This document shows positions 7,868-12,464 of a stretch of 12,464 nt of DNA, piece by piece. The position numbers and the translations under genes are program-made. Each line of letters opens with the position of its first letter. The first letter of the stretch is position 1. The stretch spans positions 1 through 12,464 of the forward strand of contig QIDN01000477.1 in the NCBI GenBank assembly GCA_003229345.1, in the 5' to 3' direction. This stretch comes from Nitrospirota bacterium. GTDB lineage: Bacteria > Nitrospinota > Nitrospinia > Nitrospinales > Nitrospinaceae. The notes beneath the pieces were generated by a model. It ran no database searches. It was not told the origin of the DNA and worked only from the letters and a program-made list of their open reading frames with translations.

Positions 7868-8815
7868 ATGGCACAAACCATTTATCTCGTCACCAATCGG
7901 AATTTGATCGATGCCAAAGATGGAAAAATTTGTTTCGGAAAAACCTTCAACAAGAAAGGGGCTCACGAACTCCGGTTGGCGAAAATCACCGGAACTCCCT
8001 CCAACTGGAAAATGGAGTTGATCCCGGAAACCAGCAAAAAAAATCCACCCAGCAAAAAAACATTTGTCGAACTTTTAAAAAAAATGCGTGCCCAAAAAAG
8101 GAACTGCCTGTTCTTCGTTCATGGCTTCAACAACATGGTGGAGGATGTAGTCGACCGTTGCATGGGGTTTCAGAAAGCATTCAATGTCGAAGTGGTGGCC
8201 TTTTCCTGGCCCGCGGATGAGGGTATCGTGGGAGCCACCAATTACCGCTCGCAAAAACTGGAGGCCCAGCAATCGGTCTACGCCTTTGATCGCACTTTGA
8301 AAAAATTAAACGAATATCTAATTGAATTCGCCGAGGAACGATGCGAGTTGACTTTCAACCTCGCTCTTCACAGCATGGGCAACTACCTGTTGAAAAATTT
8401 CATGAAATCTTCCGAACATGCAAGAGACGCACTGATTTTCGATAATGTGATCCTGATGGCGGCGGATACCAACAACGAAGGTCATGCCGATTGGGTGGAC
8501 CGTCTTCAACACCGCACGCGCATTTATATCACCATCAACGAATACGATTCCGCCCTCAAGTTATCGGCGATGAAATTCGGAAAATTACAAAAGGTCCGAC
8601 TCGGACACTACACCAAAAACCTGTTATCGACCAAAGCGGTGTATCTGGACTTCACCCATGCCAACGGAGTAGGCGACGATCATTCTTATTTTGAAGGGGA
8701 TCTGCTGGAGGACAACCCCGACATCAAAGAAATTTTTAAAAAGGTGCTCAATGGCCAGACCGTAGAGGAAACACTGGAATACGATCCTCATTCGCGGCTA
8801 CATCGCGTTCCCTGA
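7868..8815 (+). CDS. Alpha/beta hydrolase, DUF900-type
   Basis: The ATG at 7868 is preferred because GGAGG (7855-7859) lies 8 nt upstream. An in-frame ATG at 7853 overlaps that ribosome site and would add only five residues. The 315-residue product has no signal peptide or membrane segment, so it is probably cytoplasmic. Hallmarks of an alpha/beta-hydrolase fold are the oxyanion-type loop FFVHGFNN (82-89), FSWPADE (112-118), the nucleophile elbow LALHSMGN with Ser169, and a late histidine in DDHSYF (His272). Candidate acidic residues are Asp200 in MAADTNNE and Asp227 in NEYDSAL. The first position of the usual GxSxG is Leu, as in other DUF900-like enzymes. The substrate is unknown. Codons 57-77 hold four runs of 6-8 adenines, unusual among its neighbours. 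It is flanked by a terminator upstream and a convergent gene downstream. Confidence 0.82.
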   Translation: MAQTIYLVTNRNLIDAKDGKICFGKTFNKKGAHELRLAKITGTPSNWKMELIPETSKKNPPSKKTFVELLKKMRAQKRNCLFFVHGFNNMVEDVVDRCMGFQKAFNVEVVAFSWPADEGIVGATNYRSQKLEAQQSVYAFDRTLKKLNEYLIEFAEERCELTFNLALHSMGNYLLKNFMKSSEHARDALIFDNVILMAADTNNEGHADWVDRLQHRTRIYITINEYDSALKLSAMKFGKLQKVRLGHYTKNLLSTKAVYLDFTHANGVGDDHSYFEGDLLEDNPDIKEIFKKVLNGQTVEETLEYDPHSRLHRVP

Positions 8816-8832
8816 TTGCAGGTGCGCACACA

Positions 8833-8860
8833 TCTTCATTCATAAGTATAAGGATGAAGA
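8833..8860. terminator. Possible weak bidirectional hairpin between convergent genes
   Basis: TCTTCAT (8833-8839) and ATGAAGA (8854-8860) form a 7-bp perfect stem with a 14-nt loop, in the 73-nt gap between the convergent hydrolase and acyltransferase genes. Neither side has a T-run and the stem is AT-rich, so termination here is only suggested by position. Confidence 0.25.
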
Positions 8861-8888
8861 GCGTAAACTCTGATGGCAAATTGCGCAG

Positions 8889-9689
8889 TTACGGTTTGCG
8901 GAGTTTGATTTTGCGGTCGGCGGGGACGAGGCGGGTTTGCGGGAGATAATAACCTTTGGGCACGGTGGTATTGGGATACACCAATGACTCCTTGCCCAGC
9001 AGAACTGCCGGGGACAACACGGCGTTGCATCCGACTTCCACATAATCACCCAGCACCGAGCCGAACTTTGAACGCCCGGTGTGGATTTCCTCACCGTCCA
9101 CCTCCATCAGGATGCGCGGGAAGAGCATGTCCCTTTTATTTTCAGGTGACCGGAACTCCAGGTTGGCGAGGCGCGACCCGGCGCCGAGGTTGACGTAACT
9201 GCCGATGATGCTGTCACCGATATAATTAAAGTGTCCTACCTCGGTGTGGTTCATGAGGATGCTGTTCTTGATTTCGGTGTTGTGCCCGAGGACGCAATGA
9301 TCACCCACCACCACATTGCCGCGCAGGTAGGCGCCCTGGCGGATTTCGCATCCCTTACCGATAAGAGCCGGCCCCTTGATGATCGCCGAAGGCTCCAGCA
9401 CAGTTCCTTTATCCAGAAAAATACCCAGCGGTTCCAGAAGTACGGGCTCTTCAATTTCCACCCACCGCTCAACATAACACGCCGGCTCGTTCAAACGAGA
9501 CAACGTATCATTCTGCGCCAGCATCAATCCGTCGAGAGACTGTACCTCCCGGATATCCGGCAAACCGGCCATGGCATCACCCACGGATTGCTTCAGCGTG
9601 TCCAGCGGTTGCCAGGGTGTTTCAATGCCCTCAAACCAATGCTTATAGGCAAATTCGTCGAGGTGATCGTAAAAGTTTTTCAGATCCAT
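8889..9689 (-). CDS. Left-handed beta-helix acyltransferase, GlmU C-terminal-like, stand-alone
   Basis: The 266-residue product has an N-terminal part of about 80 residues without a recognisable fold, then hexapeptide-type repeats typical of a left-handed parallel beta-helix (about 90-245). The segment GHFNYIGDSIIGSYVNLGAGS (about 152-172) closely resembles the acetyl-transfer region of GlmU. Its His153 aligns with the catalytic histidine in GlmU's AGHLTYLGD. The nucleotidyltransferase domain that precedes this helix in GlmU is absent. A likely role is acetylation of a sugar-1-phosphate or nucleotide sugar, but the substrate is inferred. It starts 40 nt after the stop of the sugar-phosphate mutase gene, so the two probably share a transcript. 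The codon just before the ATG is GTG and could be the start instead. No clear Shine-Dalgarno sequence is visible for either. Confidence 0.82.
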   Translation of the reverse strand: MDLKNFYDHLDEFAYKHWFEGIETPWQPLDTLKQSVGDAMAGLPDIREVQSLDGLMLAQNDTLSRLNEPACYVERWVEIEEPVLLEPLGIFLDKGTVLEPSAIIKGPALIGKGCEIRQGAYLRGNVVVGDHCVLGHNTEIKNSILMNHTEVGHFNYIGDSIIGSYVNLGAGSRLANLEFRSPENKRDMLFPRILMEVDGEEIHTGRSKFGSVLGDYVEVGCNAVLSPAVLLGKESLVYPNTTVPKGYYLPQTRLVPADRKIKLRKP

Positions 9690-9729
9690 CACACAATGAC
9701 CGGAATACGGTTTTCAGAACGTGCCGGCA

Positions 9730-11796
9730 TCACTCCGGCGCACTGGTAATATACCACGATCCCAGCGGGGTCAGCCGCCAGCCCCCGGCGGACGGTTGCA
9801 CAAGCTTCTGTTTCGCCATCTCCATCAATACCCGCTGGGCTGAACCGGTAACCTGGGTCTCCTGCAGAGGCTGAGCCGCGATCCGGCTGAGCAGGTCCAA
9901 TTCCATTTTATAATGGTGGCTGTCCTGGTTTTTGAGCGCAGTAAAGAGGATACGCACCGCCTGCTCGCCGATCGCTTTTAATGCCGACGCATCACCTTTG
10001 GCCCCGCGCAGGTTGACGCTGATCTTGTTTTCGGTGCCGGAATTGCGGACAAACACCCCCGCCTGATTCCCCTTGGGCGAAGCCAGAGAAATGTATAGCA
10101 TATCCTTGTCCTCCCGGAACGGAATCACCCGGCCCCGGTAATCGCGTTCGCGTCCGGACCTCAGAATGCATTTGCGAACCCGATGCCAGACAGCAGAGCT
10201 GTTACAGAATTTCTCCTGATGAATATAATACACATAACGGGTGCCCTTGAACCCTGGAGCAAACGGCTTCTCCAAACGTGTGTAATACCTGGCAACCGAT
10301 TGACCACCTAAAAGAAACTGGGAAGCCGCGAACGTATTCAGGGCGCTTTTCAACCCGTTGCCGCAAAACACGGGCATGCCATCTTCCTGTCCCCCATCCA
10401 TCCAGCCCAACGTGATATTGTGACCCGTCTCTTCGCTTCCCACCGCGAAGGGAAAATCCCTGAATCCATGGTTACCGATACGCGCTTGATCGATTTGTGC
10501 CTCCAGTTTCTGCAGGGCCGACACATCCAGTGCATCGGATTGTTTCAATCGCGCCAATCGCTTTTTCAAGGCCGCAGCTTTGGCTCCTTTGAAGCCTTTC
10601 AACCGCGTTTCGATAATCAACAATGCAATGCGCAACAGCACCCATTTGTCGCCAACGGGAGACAACTGCGGTTTGAACCCCAGCCGAGCCACCGCCCGCA
10701 AGGTATTGAGATCACTTTCGACAGTATTGATATAAACCGTGTCTTTGTATTTTTCAGGATCGCGCTTCATCAGGTACTCAGCCTGCAAGTACGCCGTTTC
10801 GTCACCACTCAGCACCAGCAGGCAGTCCTTGTTGGGATGATAGTCCAGCCGATAAAAACGGTCGCCATCGGCATCGAACACCGCCCCGCTGAGGCGGAGT
10901 TTTCCCGAGCGCAATTTGCCTCTATGCTTCTTGCCCAGCTCGAACAATTTCAGGATGGCGGCGTGTCTTGTGAACATCCCGGAGCCTTTAACCGTCATAC
11001 TGCGGGAGATGGTTTTATAACCTTCCAGATCGGCCACGCCGCTCCGCAGGTTGACGTCGCCATTCAGGCGGTTATTCAGTTCGATGACTTTTCCAAATCC
11101 GGCCTTCTTGAATACCTCTGCGGCAATGCCGGTGAGCGACCCGCGTGCCGGGTCCACCACCAGGAGTATGTCCTGAAACGAGACATCCCGGCTCCAGGAG
11201 TTTTCTTCGTCCAGCGAAAAGCGCCGAAACAAATCGAGGGCTTCTTTTCGTTTATCGATTCGCTTGCCTGTTAAGGGTTTGTTGCGGATGGAACCGAGAG
11301 ACAAGAGAGTGCGGGTCAAAGTAATATCGTTTTCCGGCAGGAGTTTCATACCCCGGTGAGCGAGAAATATTTTGATCCCGTTCTGGTCTTTCGGATTGTG
11401 CGAAGCGGTAACCATGAAAGCACCTCCAGCCTGCTGGTACAGCATAACCATGGGTGCCAGAGGGGTCGGCACCACACCCAGGACCAGGGCGTTAATTCCG
11501 GCCTTACGGATGCCCCGGACTACCGCGCCGGTGTATTTCCCCTGGGTATCGCGCGGGTCCCAGCCCACGACACAGGCATCGCCACGCTTGAGTTGCTTGT
11601 CGCGGATCAACGAAATCATGTGAGCATAGGCATAGCGCTCCATGAACTCGTCGGTCATCACTCCCTGGTCCAAAAAAGCCTGGAGCGGGGACAGACCCTT
11701 CAGTGCGGGATCGTTGGACGGACGCACTTCCCGGCGAATACCATCGGTACCCTGCAAGCGGAAGCGACGCGGGAATGAAGGCTTTGGGGAGGTCAT
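9730..11796 (-). CDS. Phosphoglucomutase/phosphomannomutase-family protein with insertion and C-terminal extension
   Basis: This alpha-D-phosphohexomutase should interconvert sugar 6- and 1-phosphates through a phosphoserine. All four family motifs are present (numbers from the ATG at 11796): RLQGTDGIRR near the N-terminus, the phosphoserine loop TASHNP (130-135, Ser132), the metal loop DADGDR (308-313), the sugar-specificity loop SEETGH (454-459), and the phosphate-binding loop RNSGTEN (584-590). At 688 residues it is far longer than the usual 440-550. About 50 charged, helical residues (about 395-447) precede the sugar loop. The C-terminal part (about 632-688) ends in a short helix-strand segment resembling a winged helix. 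A TTG at 11835 would add 13 residues; the ATG is preferred, although neither has a clear ribosome site. Sugar specificity (glucose, mannose or glucosamine) cannot be read from the sequence. The acyltransferase gene follows it. Confidence 0.88.
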   Translation of the reverse strand: MTSPKPSFPRRFRLQGTDGIRREVRPSNDPALKGLSPLQAFLDQGVMTDEFMERYAYAHMISLIRDKQLKRGDACVVGWDPRDTQGKYTGAVVRGIRKAGINALVLGVVPTPLAPMVMLYQQAGGAFMVTASHNPKDQNGIKIFLAHRGMKLLPENDITLTRTLLSLGSIRNKPLTGKRIDKRKEALDLFRRFSLDEENSWSRDVSFQDILLVVDPARGSLTGIAAEVFKKAGFGKVIELNNRLNGDVNLRSGVADLEGYKTISRSMTVKGSGMFTRHAAILKLFELGKKHRGKLRSGKLRLSGAVFDADGDRFYRLDYHPNKDCLLVLSGDETAYLQAEYLMKRDPEKYKDTVYINTVESDLNTLRAVARLGFKPQLSPVGDKWVLLRIALLIIETRLKGFKGAKAAALKKRLARLKQSDALDVSALQKLEAQIDQARIGNHGFRDFPFAVGSEETGHNITLGWMDGGQEDGMPVFCGNGLKSALNTFAASQFLLGGQSVARYYTRLEKPFAPGFKGTRYVYYIHQEKFCNSSAVWHRVRKCILRSGRERDYRGRVIPFREDKDMLYISLASPKGNQAGVFVRNSGTENKISVNLRGAKGDASALKAIGEQAVRILFTALKNQDSHHYKMELDLLSRIAAQPLQETQVTGSAQRVLMEMAKQKLVQPSAGGWRLTPLGSWYITSAPE

Positions 11797-11853
11797 GAGT
11801 TTAAGTGAACGATTTGGAAAATCAGGGAAGGACAAAGATCAATTAATGCGGAA

Positions 11854-11882
11854 ATTGTAACATGAAAGGCCCGAACGGATAA
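11854..11882 (-). promoter_or_regulatory. Candidate promoter for the mutase gene, overlapping the upstream hairpin
   Basis: TACAAT (11854-11859) is a 5/6 -10 match on the minus strand. At 17-nt spacing a poor -35, TTATCC (11877-11882), falls in the loop side of the strong hairpin at 11868-11894. Transcription would start near 11847, leaving about 50 nt before the ATG. Low certainty. Confidence 0.25.
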
Positions 11883-11894
11883 ACCGTTCGGGCC
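11868..11894 (-). terminator. Strong GC-rich hairpin, probable terminator of the 114-residue protein gene
   Basis: GGCCCGAACGG (11868-11878) and CCGTTCGGGCC (11884-11894) form a perfect 11-bp stem with a 5-nt loop. On the minus strand it is followed by TTTCATGTT, a weak T-rich tail. It lies 110 nt after the stop of the 12004-12348 gene and just upstream of the mutase gene, so it probably separates the two transcripts. Confidence 0.6.
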
Positions 11895-11951
11895 CTTCAG
11901 ACAGGCAATACTCGCCGGCCTTTTATACAGGAAGCCACTTTTTCAATCTAC

Positions 11952-11976
11952 GCCGAAGAGTAGAATGCCTCTCGGC
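11952..11976 (-). other. Second, imperfect hairpin in the 3' untranslated stretch
   Basis: GCCGA-A-GAG (11952-11960) pairs with CTC-TCGGC (11969-11976): eight pairs with one bulged A and an 8-nt loop. It lies between the stop of the 114-residue protein gene and the strong hairpin at 11868-11894. It has no T-run. The rest of the 11797-12003 gap shows no coding potential that I can support. Confidence 0.25.
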
Positions 11977-12003
11977 AAAACCCTATATGAAACGTCTGGC
12001 TTA

Positions 12004-12348
12004 TCAATTTTTGCAGAAGCCGTACGCTCGAATCAATTGTTTGGAAAGCGCCCCTTTGGATAAATCCACATCCTTATTACTACAAGGAACAGAGGCATCT
12101 CCCTCTAAAAACATTGCCATGGAATCTTCCGGAACGTCCTCCGATTCATCCATTTTTTGGGGTTCATCCAGTAATTTATCAACCAGCTTTTTGCCGTCCA
12201 AAATGTAATCGTGCTGGCAAAGAAAATCCAACATGTCCATCTGCTTCAAAATCTTGAGACAGTTACGAACGCTGTTCGAGTTGATGATGGCCCGGTTGAT
12301 TTCCAACCATAAAAATTCCGCCAGTTCTTTTTTATTGCGCTCTTTCAT
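12004..12348 (-). CDS. Hypothetical 114-residue protein, family not recognised
   Basis: I do not recognise this protein. The ATG at 12346-12348 has a good ribosome site, GAGGTG (12355-12360), 6 nt upstream, and a strong hairpin follows the gene, so it is probably expressed. The first 60 or so residues look helical and charged (MKERNKKELAEFLWLEINRA then a leucine-rich stretch). An acidic, probably flexible linker follows (about 62-84, rich in E, D and M), then a short basic C-terminal segment. Cysteines at about 30, 44, 89 and 112 do not form an obvious metal motif. There is no signal peptide or membrane segment. The coding sequence appears more AT-rich than the operons around it. A short cytoplasmic adaptor or regulatory role is possible but unsupported. 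Confidence 0.7.
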   Translation of the reverse strand: MKERNKKELAEFLWLEINRAIINSNSVRNCLKILKQMDMLDFLCQHDYILDGKKLVDKLLDEPQKMDESEDVPEDSMAMFLEGDASVPCSNKDVDLSKGALSKQLIRAYGFCKN

Positions 12349-12464
12349 TTCCTACACCTCTTCTCTTCCAAAATCCAAGTAGCAGAATAACCCTTCTCCT
12401 CGTATCAAAATCAGTCTAACCATCCGATATCACAGCGAAGTTATAGTTATGTCACAAGTTCGAA

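Noticed and set aside
10420..11274. A 284-codon plus-strand open frame opposite the mutase.
   Set aside because: It is antisense to a gene with all mutase family motifs and shows no recognisable domain or ribosome site.
11797..11835. Extended start (TTG) for the mutase, adding 13 residues.
   Set aside because: The codon is rare as a start and no ribosome site precedes it. The extra residues lie before the conserved RLQGTDGIRR region and are not needed.
12449..12464. An ATG on the plus strand at the right edge that might start a divergent gene.
   Set aside because: Only five codons are visible, with no strong ribosome site, so nothing can be supported.

Overview
The window carries conserved bacterial housekeeping genes plus a few less familiar ones. 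The base composition is roughly balanced and slightly GC-rich. The organism looks Gram-negative: there is an exported c-type cytochrome-like protein, a single-domain family I pyrophosphatase, and the order tRNA-Leu - tig - clpP - clpX - lon. As far as I recall, that order is common in Proteobacteria and deltaproteobacteria-like lineages. A phylum such as Nitrospinota or Desulfobacterota would fit, but the sequence alone does not settle it.

Left half (1-6742, all minus strand). Reading with transcription from right to left, two tandem promoters precede a tRNA-Leu(UAG). The tRNA is followed by trigger factor (tig), the ClpP peptidase, the ClpX unfoldase and the Lon protease. ClpX and Lon are only 2 nt apart, and I see no convincing terminator inside the block. 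It therefore looks like one protein-quality-control operon: a nascent-chain chaperone followed by two ATP-dependent proteolytic machines. After lon comes an intergenic stretch with two hairpin-forming repeat-like elements, then ppa (inorganic pyrophosphatase), which is cut by the window edge and probably has its own promoter.

Middle (6643-8888). A dense divergent regulatory region separates the tRNA/tig promoters from a plus-strand gene for a secreted monoheme protein of the DUF3365 (Tll0287-like) type. That gene ends in a textbook intrinsic terminator. Next is a plus-strand alpha/beta hydrolase of the DUF900 type, which contains a cluster of long A-runs.

Right part (8889-12464, minus strand). 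A large sugar-phosphate mutase carries all four family motifs plus an internal insertion and a C-terminal extension. It lies upstream of a stand-alone left-handed beta-helix acyltransferase resembling the acetyltransferase half of GlmU. Together they look like a nucleotide-sugar or surface-polysaccharide precursor module. A strong hairpin separates them from an unrecognised 114-residue protein gene near the right edge.

I found no insertion sequence, CRISPR array, phage gene or obvious foreign island. The observations most worth following are the 11-bp inverted repeat placed inside the spacers of both tRNA/tig promoters, the unusual architecture of the mutase, and the isolated GlmU-like acyltransferase next to it.
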